This document shows positions 1-8,224 of a stretch of DNA of 64,000 nucleotides, in pieces. The notes below the pieces were generated by a model. The model did no database searches. It saw nothing but the letters and a program-made list of their open reading frames with translations, and was not told where the DNA came from. Numbering within the stretch: the stretch's first letter is position 1; every line of letters begins with the position of its first letter. The DNA comes from Bacteroidota bacterium (GTDB taxonomy: Bacteria > Bacteroidota > Rhodothermia > JANXDC01): NCBI GenBank assembly GCA_025059945.1, contig JANXDC010000016.1, positions 62,001-126,000 on the forward strand, in the 5' to 3' direction. The translations under genes were made by a program, and so were the position numbers.

Positions 1-651
1 TACCGGGCCAGTGCTGAACGCGGTTTGGATGTGCGTTGGTATGCAGCGCATCATAGGGGATGGCTTATGCGCCATGTCAAGGTCTCGGTTTCCCTATGGC
101 CTTGCGGAGAGCGTCTGCTGCGAGGGCAGACGTGGGTATGCCTGTTTGCGGGCGCCCGCTCGGCACGTGTCTACCAGCTCTGGGATGCCGAGCAGGAGCG
201 CTTGCTCTTGGAAGCCGAGGTGGAGTGGGTCTTTGTGGACCTAGAGCGCCGCCGTCCCGTGGAGATCCCTCATACGATATCGCGCGCCTTTGAACCATTG
301 GGCCCGTCTTTGCGGTTGCCGCTCCCACCAGAGCCTCCTGAAGGCGAAGTCATCAACCACAAGCCCTGGGTGGTGGGCTATACGGACTTGGACGCCTATG
401 GGCATGTCAACAACGTCCGCTGGGTGGCTTGGTGGACCGAGCACGCTCACCAATTGGGCCTAGAGGGCGTTCCCGATCGCTGGTGGTTGCAGTTTTATCG
501 GCCGGCTCAAGATGGGGAACAACTGCGCGCTTGCTCCGTATGTGTTGCGGCTCCCGGTCTGGGGCGCTTCTGGCGTTGGTTAGTGCGGGGTTCGGGTGAG
601 CAACCCTACGTGGAGCTTCGAGCGATGTGGCTCAAAAGCCAAGGAGGATGA
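1..651 (+). CDS. Acyl-ACP thioesterase (FatA/FatB-like), 5' end outside window
   Basis: Likely hydrolyses acyl-ACP to release free fatty acids in the cytoplasm. The frame is open from the first base with no stop, so the start lies upstream; a TTG at 25 is internal. The visible 216 codons hold the end of the first hotdog repeat (EWVFVDLERRRPVEIP is the usual end of its long beta sheet) and the second repeat with YTDLDAYGHVNN at about codons 127-138, which carries the Asn/His residues characteristic of plant and bacterial FatA/B-type enzymes. Bacterial members run about 240-260 residues, so only some 30-40 are missing. The stop overlaps the ribosome binding site of the following YtxH-like gene. 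A generic 4HBT thioesterase is the alternative, but the two-repeat arrangement favours FatA/B. Confidence 0.78.
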   Translation, partial: YRASAERGLDVRWYAAHHRGWLMRHVKVSVSLWPCGERLLRGQTWVCLFAGARSARVYQLWDAEQERLLLEAEVEWVFVDLERRRPVEIPHTISRAFEPLGPSLRLPLPPEPPEGEVINHKPWVVGYTDLDAYGHVNNVRWVAWWTEHAHQLGLEGVPDRWWLQFYRPAQDGEQLRACSVCVAAPGLGRFWRWLVRGSGEQPYVELRAMWLKSQGG

Positions 652-656
652 GGCAT

Positions 657-986
657 ATGGCGACCGACGGGCGCGCGCTGGGGCGGCTGCTTATCGCAGC
701 GGCCGCTTTTTTAGGCGGTTTAGCTGTGGGCCTGCTTTTCGCTCCGCGATCCGGAGCCGAGACCCGGCGCATCCTGGGAGCAAAGGCCCGCGAGGCAGGC
801 CAGTGGGCCGGAGAAAAGGTTGGACATCTGCGGCAGGAGGCCGTAGCCCGTATCCGAGAGGGGTTGGCTAGAGTCGAGGCGGAACTGGAGCATCTGCGGG
901 AGCGCGTGCTGCCGGATTTGGGTGAGTCTGTGGAGCGGGCATCCGATAGCGATCTGCTCAGCGACCTGTCGCAGATGCCCAAATAA
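657..986 (+). CDS. YtxH-like small membrane protein
   Basis: A 109-residue protein with one N-terminal membrane segment (LLIAAAAFLGGLAVGLLFAP) followed by a basic, amphipathic helical tail. The helix followed by LFAPRSGAETR and a charged coiled-coil tail is the pattern of the YtxH/gas-vesicle-like stress protein family, whose molecular role is poorly defined. The start at 657 is chosen because AAGGAGG at 641-647 sits nine bases upstream; the in-frame ATG at 648 would touch the Shine-Dalgarno. It follows the thioesterase by five bases and its 3' end overlaps the convergent pgpA by 29 bases. Function beyond family membership cannot be read from the sequence. Confidence 0.7.
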   Translation: MATDGRALGRLLIAAAAFLGGLAVGLLFAPRSGAETRRILGAKAREAGQWAGEKVGHLRQEAVARIREGLARVEAELEHLRERVLPDLGESVERASDSDLLSDLSQMPK

Positions 987-1437
987 GGGCGCCTAACTCC
1001 ACCCCCAGGGCGGCTCCCAGCCCCGCCGCCACATCATCCAGCAGCAGGCCCCATGCGCCGGGTAAGCGCTGCAGGCTTTGGATGGGGCCGGGTTTTAGTA
1101 TGTCCAGGGCTCGGAAAAGCCCAAAGGCCAAAGCGTAAAAGGGCCATTCTGCTCGTGCCGGTAGCAGGGCGAGCCACTGGCCTATCCATTCGTCTACGAC
1201 CACCCGCGGAGGGTCGGGCCCGTATCGCCGCTGCATGTGTTGGCTTGCCTGCAGCGCGAGCCCGAAGAGTCCGGCTATGCCGAGCAGCTGCCCCCAGAGC
1301 GGCAGCTGAGCAAGGCCGGAGACGGCATACAGCAGGGTCCAGGTCAGGCTAGCCAGGGTCCCGGGTCCATAAGGGAAAAGGCCTATACCGAAACCCGTCG
1401 ACAGGAGCCGAGCCCAAACGGGTGGTGTAGGGTTCAC
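958..1437 (-). CDS. pgpA: Phosphatidylglycerophosphatase A
   Basis: Dephosphorylates phosphatidylglycerol phosphate to phosphatidylglycerol in the inner membrane. The protein has the PgpA pattern: an N-terminal FGIGLFPYGPGTLASL segment, several hydrophobic helices, and the acidic VVVDEWIGQW motif expected to hold the metal/catalytic Asp and Glu. About 159 residues, normal for the family. I prefer the GTG at 1437 because it forms a GTGA overlap with the pgsA stop; a GTG at 1461 would add eight residues. It lies immediately downstream of pgsA, which makes its substrate, so the two form a phosphatidylglycerol biosynthesis unit. No lipid specificity can be seen beyond the family. Confidence 0.88.
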   Translation of the reverse strand: MNPTPPVWARLLSTGFGIGLFPYGPGTLASLTWTLLYAVSGLAQLPLWGQLLGIAGLFGLALQASQHMQRRYGPDPPRVVVDEWIGQWLALLPARAEWPFYALAFGLFRALDILKPGPIQSLQRLPGAWGLLLDDVAAGLGAALGVELGALIWASATGR

Positions 1438-2012
1438 CTCGCTGTGGCCTCTCGAAACCACGCCCAGCTATAGTCCAGAGCCGTCCAGAGGCTCAGGCCC
1501 ACCAGCGCCGCAAGCCCCCAACTGGTTAGCTCATGCTGTAACCAGAAGCGCGCTGTCTCCCGCCATGCGGGGTGTTCGTAAAGGGCTAGCCAGGTGAGCA
1601 CGTAGCCCAAAAAGAGCATCTGCAGGGCCGTTTTCCAGCGTGCCAGCTCCGAGGTGCGGATCGGTTGGCTGCGGTGTTCCCCCCACAGCCGCAGGGCCGT
1701 CATCCATAGGTCCCGTCCAACAAGCAGAGCGACTGCCCACCAGGGAAAGCGGCCCGGATACACGAAAGGCAGACACAGCAGGGCGCTGAGGGTGAGGATT
1801 TTGTCGGCCAGCGGATCCAAGAACTGACCTAGCCGAGAGCGGGCCCGGTAGGCGCGCGCGATCCGTCCGTCGATCCAATCCGTGAGCGCGGCCACCAGAA
1901 ACACCAGAAGCGCCAGCAACCGCGACGCAAACCCCGGAAGCAACAGCAGGCAGACGAAGACCGGGCTCATTACCAGGCGCGACAGGGAGAGTATGTTGGG
2001 TACGTTGCGCAC
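1434..2012 (-). CDS. pgsA: CDP-diacylglycerol-glycerol-3-phosphate 3-phosphatidyltransferase
   Basis: Condenses CDP-diacylglycerol with glycerol-3-phosphate to give phosphatidylglycerol phosphate at the cytoplasmic membrane. The CDP-alcohol phosphotransferase signature D-x2-D-G-x2-A-R-x8-G-x3-D-x3-D is complete: D45, D48, G49, A52, R53, G62, D66 and D70. Several hydrophobic helices follow, and the length of 192 residues is typical. The start is a GTG at 2012 giving MRNVPNILSLSR, the usual amino terminus of PgsA; no good Shine-Dalgarno is visible. The stop overlaps the pgpA start by four bases. A related enzyme using another alcohol, such as CDP-DAG-inositol, is possible but less likely given pgpA next door. 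Confidence 0.88.
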   Translation of the reverse strand: MRNVPNILSLSRLVMSPVFVCLLLLPGFASRLLALLVFLVAALTDWIDGRIARAYRARSRLGQFLDPLADKILTLSALLCLPFVYPGRFPWWAVALLVGRDLWMTALRLWGEHRSQPIRTSELARWKTALQMLFLGYVLTWLALYEHPAWRETARFWLQHELTSWGLAALVGLSLWTALDYSWAWFREATAR

Positions 2013-2087
2013 AGCGAAAAGGTGCAGGGGTTAAAAAAATACCCATCCGCGCATCTGGAGCGCAAAACGTCTCGAATGGCTGTCAGC

Positions 2088-2117
2088 TTGACAGAGCACA
2101 GGATTCTGTCCTGTCAA
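2088..2117. promoter_or_regulatory. Inverted repeat upstream of hsp20, candidate operator
   Basis: TTGACAG at 2088-2094 is mirrored by CTGTCAA at 2111-2117, with a smaller nested repeat ACAG (2098-2101) and CTGT (2106-2109) between. The site lies 76 bases upstream of the hsp20 start, in the only sizeable gap before the hsp20-dnaK segment. It is neither a CIRCE element (TTAGCACTC-N9-GAGTGCTAA) nor a match to the HAIR element (CTTGAGT-N7-ACTCAAG), although it shares the outer CTTGA/TCAA ends of the latter. The left arm could double as a -35 box, but no matching -10 is seen. A heat-shock regulator binding site is an inference. Confidence 0.4.
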
Positions 2118-2133
2118 ATCGCGGAAGATAACG

Positions 2134-2147
2134 GCTTGGCATCAAGC
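2134..2147. promoter_or_regulatory. Short palindrome upstream of hsp20
   Basis: GCTTG-GCAT-CAAGC is a perfect five-base-arm inverted repeat 46 bases before the hsp20 ATG. It could be part of the same control region as the larger repeat just upstream, or a small leader hairpin. A short repeat like this also arises by chance, so the call is weak. Confidence 0.2.
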
Positions 2148-2192
2148 TTGTTGTGGCCCCAGGTTGCGCCGTATTAAAGAAGAGGGCAAAAA

Positions 2193-2621
2193 ATGGTAAA
2201 GGGGCTTCCGGTACGCGATTGGGATCAGCTTCAGGAGCGCCTGCAGCGAACCCTGGAGGAATGGTTCCCGGCTTTTTGGGCATCTGCTCGGGGCACGCTC
2301 AGCCCCGCCTTGGATTTGGTGGAGCGCGAGGACGCGTACATAGTCCGGGTTGAGCTGCCCGGAGTGCGCAAGGAGGAGATCCGGGTCATGCTCAAGGACA
2401 ACGTGCTTACCATCCAGGGTGAAAAGCGCCAGCAGAGCGAGCAAAAGGGGGAGACGCACCACCGCATTGAGCGTCTGTATGGGTCCTTTTCTCGTTCCCT
2501 AACGCTGCCGGAAGAGGTGGATGCATCAGCCGTTACGGCTAAGTTAGAGCATGGTGTGTTGGAAATCATGCTGCCGAAGTTACGGCCTGGTGTTGCACCC
2601 AAGGAGGTGCCGATTCAATAA
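2193..2621 (+). CDS. Small heat shock protein, Hsp20/alpha-crystallin family
   Basis: ATP-independent holdase chaperone that captures unfolding proteins in the cytoplasm for refolding by DnaK. The 142-residue protein has a variable amino end (about 1-35), then the alpha-crystallin domain: AYIVRVELPGVRKEEI (beta strands 2-3), NVLTIQGEKR, a charged YGSFSRSLTLPEEVD strand, and the hallmark LEHGVLEIMLPK near residues 117-130. The tail ends VPIQ, an I/V-x-I/V-like anchor. GAAGAGGG at 2177-2184 is a good Shine-Dalgarno eight bases from the ATG. It precedes dnaK on the same strand by 132 bases, so co-induction on heat shock is plausible. Confidence 0.9.
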   Translation: MVKGLPVRDWDQLQERLQRTLEEWFPAFWASARGTLSPALDLVEREDAYIVRVELPGVRKEEIRVMLKDNVLTIQGEKRQQSEQKGETHHRIERLYGSFSRSLTLPEEVDASAVTAKLEHGVLEIMLPKLRPGVAPKEVPIQ

Positions 2622-2753
2622 GCGCTCGCTTCCAGCCTGCTCAGGTTTCAGTCCTGGGCGGCCTTGGGGGGTGTGCCGTCACGTGGGGAAGATAACGAAG
2701 CCCGGCCTTATGGAGTCCGGTTCGACTTTTTGAAAAAGCACAGAGGAGGATAT

Positions 2754-4655
2754 ATGGGCAAGATCGTGGGCATTGACCTGGGTACGACGAACTCCGTGAT
2801 CGCCGTCATGGAGGGAAACGAGCCCGTGGTGATTCCGAATGCGGAGGGGTCCCGCACCACGCCCTCTGTGGTGGCTTTCACCAAAACGGGCGAGCGCCTG
2901 GTGGGCGCCCCTGCCAAGCGTCAGGCCATCACGAACCCGAAGAATACGATCTTCTCTATTAAGCGCTTCATGGGTCGCCGCTTTGACGAGGTGGCCGAAG
3001 AGATCAAAATGGTCCCCTATGAGGTCGTGCCGGGGCCCAACAACATGGCCGTGGTACGGATTGGGGACCGTACGTATACGCCGCAAGAGATCTCGGCCAT
3101 GATTCTGCAGAAGCTTAAGCGGGACGCTGAGGAATACCTAGGCCAGCCCGTCACGGAAGCCGTGATCACGGTGCCGGCCTACTTTAACGACGCCCAGCGG
3201 CGCGCGACCAAGGAGGCTGGCGAAATCGCGGGCCTAGAGGTTAAGCGCATCATTAACGAGCCCACAGCCGCCGCTCTGGCCTATGGGCTGGACAAAAAGG
3301 GGCGCAACGAGAAGATCGCCGTCTACGATCTGGGTGGCGGTACCTATGACATCTCCATTTTGGAGATCGGCGAGGGCGTCTTTGAGGTCAAGGCCACTAA
3401 CGGCGACACCCACTTGGGCGGAGACAACTTCGATCAGCGCCTGATCGACTATGTAGCCGACGAGTTCCAGCGGCAGGAGGGGATCGACCTACGCAAAGAT
3501 CCCATGGCTCTGCAGCGCCTTAAGGAAGCCTGCGAGCGGGCCAAGATCGAGCTTTCCAGCACGACCACGACGACGATCAACCTGCCCTTCATTACGGCCA
3601 CGGCCGAAGGTCCCAAGCACCTGGTAATGGAGATCACGCGGGCGAAGCTGGAGCAGCTTATCGACGATCTGATCCAGCGCACGATTCCGCCCATGGAGCA
3701 GGCCCTGCGGGACGCCAAGCTGCGCCGAGAGGATATCGACGAGGTGATCCTCGTAGGGGGTTCGACGCGCATTCCGAAGATCCAGCAGGTTGTTGAGGAG
3801 TTCTTCGGCAAAAAGCCGCACAAGGGGATCAACCCCGATGAGGTCGTCGCCGTAGGAGCCGCCATCCAGGCGGGAGTGCTGGCCGGAGAGGTCTCCGATG
3901 TGCTGCTCTTGGACGTGACCCCGCTCAACTTGGGCATCGAGACCTTGGGCGGTGTGATGACCGTGCTCATTCCGGCCAATACGACCATCCCCACGCGCCG
4001 TGCGGAGATCTTCTCCACGGCCACGGATAATCAGACCTCCGTGGAGATTCATGTGCTGCAGGGCAATCGCCCCATGGCGGCCGACAACCGCACCCTGGGC
4101 CGCTTCTATCTGGATGGGATTCCGCCAGCTCCGCGCGGCGTGCCGCAAATCGAGGTCACCTTTGATATCGACGCCAACGGCATTCTGACCGTTTCGGCCC
4201 GCGACAAGGCCACGGGCCGCGAGCAGAAGATCCGGATCGAGGCCTCGACGGGCCTGAGCAAGGAGGAAGTGGAGCGCATGCGCCGCGAGGCCGAGGAGCG
4301 CGCAGCCGAGGACCGGCGCAAACTCGAAGAGGTCCAGAAGCTGAATGCGGCCGACAATCTTATCTATTCAACCGAGAAGCAACTTCGGGAATTGGGCGAA
4401 AAGCTCAGCGCCGTTCACCGGGGCAAGATCGAGGCCGCCCTGGAGCGTCTGCGCAAGGCTTATCAGGGCCGCAACATCTCGGAGCTTGAGCGCGCCATGG
4501 CGGAGCTCAACCAGGTCTGGGCGGAGGCCTCAACGGAGATGTACCGGGCCTCGAGCGCTTCTGGAGGTGCGGCCGACGGGGCGCGATCCGGCTCCTCGGG
4601 CGGTGAGGTGCGGGACGCCGATTACGAGGTTGTCGACGAGGGCGACAACAAGTAG
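2754..4655 (+). CDS. dnaK: Molecular chaperone DnaK (Hsp70)
   Basis: ATP-dependent chaperone that folds and refolds proteins in the cytoplasm with DnaJ and GrpE. Residues 1-385 form the actin-like ATPase with the phosphate loops IDLGTTNS at the amino end, [14 protein letters not shown] and [10 protein letters not shown]; residues 390-500 form the peptide-binding beta domain ([17 protein letters not shown]), and the helical lid follows. The tail ends [13 protein letters not shown], the usual bacterial acidic terminus. Length 633 residues is standard. I set the start at 2754, where AGAGGAGG lies just upstream and [14 protein letters not shown] begins; the frame stays open 90 bases further upstream. 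No dnaJ or grpE is nearby. It ends at a strong terminator. Confidence 0.97.
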   Translation: MGKIVGIDLGTTNSVIAVMEGNEPVVIPNAEGSRTTPSVVAFTKTGERLVGAPAKRQAITNPKNTIFSIKRFMGRRFDEVAEEIKMVPYEVVPGPNNMAVVRIGDRTYTPQEISAMILQKLKRDAEEYLGQPVTEAVITVPAYFNDAQRRATKEAGEIAGLEVKRIINEPTAAALAYGLDKKGRNEKIAVYDLGGGTYDISILEIGEGVFEVKATNGDTHLGGDNFDQRLIDYVADEFQRQEGIDLRKDPMALQRLKEACERAKIELSSTTTTTINLPFITATAEGPKHLVMEITRAKLEQLIDDLIQRTIPPMEQALRDAKLRREDIDEVILVGGSTRIPKIQQVVEEFFGKKPHKGINPDEVVAVGAAIQAGVLAGEVSDVLLLDVTPLNLGIETLGGVMTVLIPANTTIPTRRAEIFSTATDNQTSVEIHVLQGNRPMAADNRTLGRFYLDGIPPAPRGVPQIEVTFDIDANGILTVSARDKATGREQKIRIEASTGLSKEEVERMRREAEERAAEDRRKLEEVQKLNAADNLIYSTEKQLRELGEKLSAVHRGKIEAALERLRKAYQGRNISELERAMAELNQVWAEASTEMYRASSASGGAADGARSGSSGGEVRDADYEVVDEGDNK

Positions 4656-4690
4656 TCTGCTTCTCTTAAAGAGCTTCAGAAGCGCTGCGA

Positions 4691-4724
4691 AACGGGCGCC
4701 TGGGTGATGCGGCGCCCGTTTTTG
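4691..4724 (+). terminator. Rho-independent terminator after dnaK
   Basis: A perfect ten-base-pair stem, AACGGGCGCC (4691-4700) and GGCGCCCGTT (4711-4720), with a ten-base loop and a run of Ts from 4719 to 4723. It sits 36 bases after the dnaK stop and should end the heat-shock transcript. Confidence 0.9.
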
Positions 4725-4835
4725 TTGGCGCGGATTTGCGTTTTTCGCGAAAATCCCTATACTACTGACGGAAAGGGTGAGGCTTGTTGCGGTCGTGTAG
4801 CAGGGGAGGTGTCCGCTGAGCAGCGAGGAGGTGGT

Positions 4836-5396
4836 ATGATGATGAGCGCGCTTGAAAACCCAGCCTCTCAGCCGACCTTTGGGTATCCCGCTTCACGGTC
4901 AGGCTCCTCAGAGATTCCGTCCGCTGATTCCCTATTGCCCACCGGTCCCCGTCCGGAATCGGGGGCTTCGCCTGCGCCGGCTCCGGAGCGCTACCGCGTA
5001 CAGCCTTTACTATCGGAGCCGACCCCGGAGGAGGCACGCACCGGGGTCTCGGTGCTTCCGGCAGCCGTGGGGGGGGCGGTTTCGGGGGCCGCGATCGGGA
5101 TTGTTGTGGGATACTCCGTCGGACAGGTGGGCATGATCCCCGTTTTTGGTGCCATAATGATCACGGCTTCCTTTTGCTCTATTGGCGGCATGCTCGGGGC
5201 CATGGTGGGCTCGCTATTGGCCCAGTCCGGCCCCGGCGGGGTCTCTCGCATAGGCGGCCTGTTCACCGGGGCCGTAGTCGGGGGGGTAGTTTCCGCTATT
5301 TTGGGGCTCCTGTTTCCGGATATCGGCCCCGCCCTTTGCGGCGCGGTCGGGGCCTTATCGGCCGGTTTAGGCAGCTGGATGGGTATGGGGCGCTGA
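4836..5396 (+). CDS. Proline-rich then glycine-rich membrane protein, unknown function
   Basis: Not recognised. About 186 residues: the first 75 are rich in Pro, Ser and Ala and probably disordered; the rest is a set of about four hydrophobic stretches dense in small residues ([66 protein letters not shown]). The repeated GxxxG spacing resembles glycine-zipper membrane proteins. GAGGAGGT at 4825-4832 supports starting at one of three consecutive ATGs (4836, 4839, 4842); the frame is open further upstream across the dnaK terminator, which argues against the longer form. It stands alone between a terminator and the next oxidoreductase. Function unknown. Confidence 0.6.
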   Translation: MMMSALENPASQPTFGYPASRSGSSEIPSADSLLPTGPRPESGASPAPAPERYRVQPLLSEPTPEEARTGVSVLPAAVGGAVSGAAIGIVVGYSVGQVGMIPVFGAIMITASFCSIGGMLGAMVGSLLAQSGPGGVSRIGGLFTGAVVGGVVSAILGLLFPDIGPALCGAVGALSAGLGSWMGMGR

Positions 5397-5514
5397 GGTC
5401 GGGCCGGGTGGAGGAGGTTTTGCGCCGGCTACGGGCCCGAATGTATTTTCCTGCGCTGCATCCACGGCCTTTGTATGCAATCGGAACCCGTCAAACCGGC
5501 AGGGTGTGTGCACG

Positions 5515-7524
5515 ATGCGCCATCTGCTTTTTGCTCTCTTCACCCTAGGCGCTTTAGGCTTTTTTCTTTACAGCGTCCGCCGTCTGTGGCGCGCGCTGCG
5601 GCGCGCCAAGGCGGATCCCTTCTCCCGCTTTGATCGCCCCTTAGAGCGGCTGGGCCGGCTGCTTGTGATCGGAATCGGGCAGAGCAAACTCTTCCGGTTT
5701 CGGAGCGCCGGGTTGCTGCACGCGCTCGTCTTTTGGGGTTTTATTGTGATCACGATTGGCACCCTGGAGGTGATGATCGAGGGCCTTTTCGGGGGGCATT
5801 TTGCTTTCCTGGGGCCCCTTTACACCTTACTTACGGCCGCGCAAGAGCTTTTCGCCGCGGCTGTGATCCTATCCTGTCTGGGTTTCCTGTGGCGTCGCTA
5901 CGTGGTCAAGCCCCGTCGGTTCTCAGGGGCCGAAATGAAGCCCTCCAGCCGGTTAGATGCCACCTTGATCCTGCTTCTCATCCTGGTGCTCATGATCACG
6001 CTGCTGAGCACAAACGCGGCGCTGCTGGCCGCCGGCATGGACCGTCCGTGGGCCGCTCGACCGGTCTCGCATCTACTTGCCGCTTACCTAGCGGTCCTTT
6101 CTCCGGAGGGGCTGCGCTGGGCGTATGAGCTTTCCTGGTGGGGGCATATCCTGCTTGTGTACGCGTTCCTGAATTACCTGCCCTACTCCAAGCACCTGCA
6201 CGTGATCACCTCACTGCCCAACGTGTATCTGTCGCGCCTGGAGCCCATGGGGGTTTTGGGCAAGCTTGAGCTAGAAGATCCGAACGCGAGCAGCTTCGGC
6301 GTGCGCGACCTGGAGGACGTAAGCTGGAAGCAGATTCTGGACGCCCTGACGTGCACCGAGTGCGGCCGCTGCACGGCGGTCTGTCCCGCCAACACAACGG
6401 GCAAACGCCTATCGCCTCGAAAGCTGTACGTGGACTTGCGGGATCGGCTCGAACAGAGGCTGCTGAACGGGCAGGTCGAGGCGGACGGGAGGGCTTACTT
6501 GGGCGATTGGGTGAGCCCGGAGGAGGTCTGGGCCTGCACGACCTGTCAGGCGTGTATGCAGGAATGCCCTGTGATGATCGAGCACGTGCCGCTGATTGTG
6601 GATTTGCGACGGCATCTGGTGTTGATGCAGGGCGAGGCCCCGGCGCAGCTGCAGACCATGTTCGCCAATCTGGAGAGCAAGTATACTCCCTGGGCCTTTA
6701 GCCCGCAGGATCGCGCCTCTTGGGCTGAGGGGTTGGACATTCCCACGATGGCCGAGCTGGCCGCCCGCGGGGAGGTTCCGGAGGTGCTCTTTTGGGTCGG
6801 CTGCGCTGGCTCCTTTGATGATCGCTACAAGCGCGTCACGCGCGCCTTGGCCGCCCTGCTCAAGCAGGCCGGCGTGCGCTTCGCCATCTTGGGCCTAGAG
6901 GAACGCTGTACGGGCGATCCGGCCCGCCGATCGGGTAACGAATACCTGGCCCAGATGCTCATCCAGGAGAACGTAGCCACGCTCAACGGATACGGGGTGC
7001 GCAAGATCGTTACGGCCTGCCCGCACTGCTTCAACATCCTGCGCCATGAGTATCCCCAGTTTGGCGGCCACTACGAGGTGGTGCACCATAGCCAATTCCT
7101 GAAGGAGCTTCTGGCCTCAGGCCGGCTGCAGGTGCAGGCGGAGGCCTTCTCAGGCAAGCGCCTAACCTATCACGACTCCTGTTATCTGGGTCGGGCTAAC
7201 GGCCTGTACGAGGAGCCGCGGGCGATCTTGGAGGCCCTTCAGGCGGAGCTCGTGGAGATGGAGCGCTCTCGGTCGCGCGGCTTCTGCTGTGGGGCGGGAG
7301 GAGCGCAGATGTGGATGGAGGAGCAGCCGGGGCGCAAGCGCGTCAACGTAGAGCGCGCTGAAGAGGCCCTGCGCACAGGGGCTGAGGTCGTGGCCACCGC
7401 CTGCCCGTTCTGCATGACCATGCTGCGCGACGGAGTAGCGGCCCAGGGCGCTTCTCTACCGGTCCTGGACGTGGCGGAGCTCTTGGCCCAGGCGGCTCAA
7501 CCTGCTGCCCATTCAGCGTCGTGA
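5515..7524 (+). CDS. Membrane-bound FeS oxidoreductase, HdrD/EtfD-like
   Basis: Likely passes electrons between a soluble donor, such as electron transfer flavoprotein, and menaquinone. Residues 1-240 are a NarI-like cytochrome b type membrane region with about five helices and spaced histidines. A two-[4Fe-4S] ferredoxin domain follows: [12 protein letters not shown] at 280-291 and [12 protein letters not shown] at 341-352. Two CCG domains complete it: [14 protein letters not shown] in the first, and [11 protein letters not shown] with Cys591-Cys592 in the second. This order matches the ETF:menaquinone oxidoreductase/EtfD family and GlpC/HdrD relatives. ATG at 5515 is preferred over an in-frame GTG at 5506. 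No etfAB is in the window, so the partner is inferred. The downstream lipoprotein overlaps by four bases. Confidence 0.75.
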   Translation: MRHLLFALFTLGALGFFLYSVRRLWRALRRAKADPFSRFDRPLERLGRLLVIGIGQSKLFRFRSAGLLHALVFWGFIVITIGTLEVMIEGLFGGHFAFLGPLYTLLTAAQELFAAAVILSCLGFLWRRYVVKPRRFSGAEMKPSSRLDATLILLLILVLMITLLSTNAALLAAGMDRPWAARPVSHLLAAYLAVLSPEGLRWAYELSWWGHILLVYAFLNYLPYSKHLHVITSLPNVYLSRLEPMGVLGKLELEDPNASSFGVRDLEDVSWKQILDALTCTECGRCTAVCPANTTGKRLSPRKLYVDLRDRLEQRLLNGQVEADGRAYLGDWVSPEEVWACTTCQACMQECPVMIEHVPLIVDLRRHLVLMQGEAPAQLQTMFANLESKYTPWAFSPQDRASWAEGLDIPTMAELAARGEVPEVLFWVGCAGSFDDRYKRVTRALAALLKQAGVRFAILGLEERCTGDPARRSGNEYLAQMLIQENVATLNGYGVRKIVTACPHCFNILRHEYPQFGGHYEVVHHSQFLKELLASGRLQVQAEAFSGKRLTYHDSCYLGRANGLYEEPRAILEALQAELVEMERSRSRGFCCGAGGAQMWMEEQPGRKRVNVERAEEALRTGAEVVATACPFCMTMLRDGVAAQGASLPVLDVAELLAQAAQPAAHSAS

Positions 7525-8018
7525 GGATTCTCCTCTCGCTTACGGCTCTGGGGATCTGTCTGGGGGCCTGCACGGGGCAATGGGAGGCGGCGCAGGACGC
7601 CTTCGTGCGGCAGGCCTGGGAGGCCCCTCGCGGCTTTACCCGCACCGATCCAACGGGGCGCGTGCTAGAGGAGGACCTGGACGATTGGCGTACGGCTCCG
7701 CTGTTTAGGGGGATCCTGCTTATCCATCCTCCCTATCCCAACCCTACGCGCGGAGAGGACCTGCGGCTACCTGTGGAGGTGCTCGCCTTTAGTGGCCTCT
7801 CTGGGGGGTTAGAGGGTTGGGCGGCAGACCTGCAGGGGCGTCCGGTGCGGCTGTTCCGGTACGGGCAGTTTGCGGGGCCCGGCCTGTATACAATCCGTTT
7901 CTCGCTTGCGGTGCTGGCCCCAAACCTGAACTGGGCCTCTTTGCGGGGGCTACATCGTGTGCGCATCTTCGACGAGCAGGGGCGGATGGTAACATACGGG
8001 GACGTAATGCTGGAATAG
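7521..8018 (+). CDS. Predicted lipoprotein with PNP motif, unknown function
   Basis: Not recognised as a known family. The 165-residue product begins with a lipoprotein signal (LGICLGAC, lipobox Cys17), so it should be lipid-anchored in the periplasm or outer membrane. Residues 68-77 read [10 protein letters not shown]; the PNP-x-x-G pattern followed by beta-rich sequence and LQGRPV resembles FlgD-like Ig or type IX C-terminal sorting domains, but the domain sits early and extends about 95 residues, so the match is loose. The GTG start forms a GTGA overlap with the upstream oxidoreductase, implying coupled translation and perhaps a shared role. A lone hairpin (8053-8068) without a T-run follows. 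Confidence 0.6.
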   Translation: MRILLSLTALGICLGACTGQWEAAQDAFVRQAWEAPRGFTRTDPTGRVLEEDLDDWRTAPLFRGILLIHPPYPNPTRGEDLRLPVEVLAFSGLSGGLEGWAADLQGRPVRLFRYGQFAGPGLYTIRFSLAVLAPNLNWASLRGLHRVRIFDEQGRMVTYGDVMLE

Positions 8019-8224
8019 CGTCTCATCCAAAGGTTTTCCGGTGTGCTAGCTTGGGCCGGCCTCGGCCCGGAGCCGCCTCCTTGATGTGCGGCATCTCGGC
8101 CTGGCTGTGTGCCCTTGAGTTTGCGAGGTCGCCGGCGAGGCTTGGGGGGAATGCGTCCTCTGCTTGAACTTGGCGTCGGTCGTCTCAAGGGCCGGCGCAA
8201 GGCGATCACAAGGGCGATCCGCCT
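8019..8224. other. Intergenic region before ABC permeases
   Basis: About 200 bases with no convincing gene. It holds a short GC hairpin, GGGCCG (8053-8058) and CGGCCC (8063-8068), without a T-tract, which could weakly terminate the upstream transcript. No promoter could be assigned with confidence. Confidence 0.35.

Noticed and set aside
2136-2151. Sigma-54-like promoter TTGGCAT-N5-TTGT upstream of hsp20
   Set aside because: The essential GC of the -12 element is GT here and no enhancer-binding regulator is nearby; better explained as part of the palindrome at 2134-2147.
3489-4148. 219-codon antisense frame inside dnaK
   Set aside because: Opposite a highly conserved gene and lacking any domain; antisense shadow.
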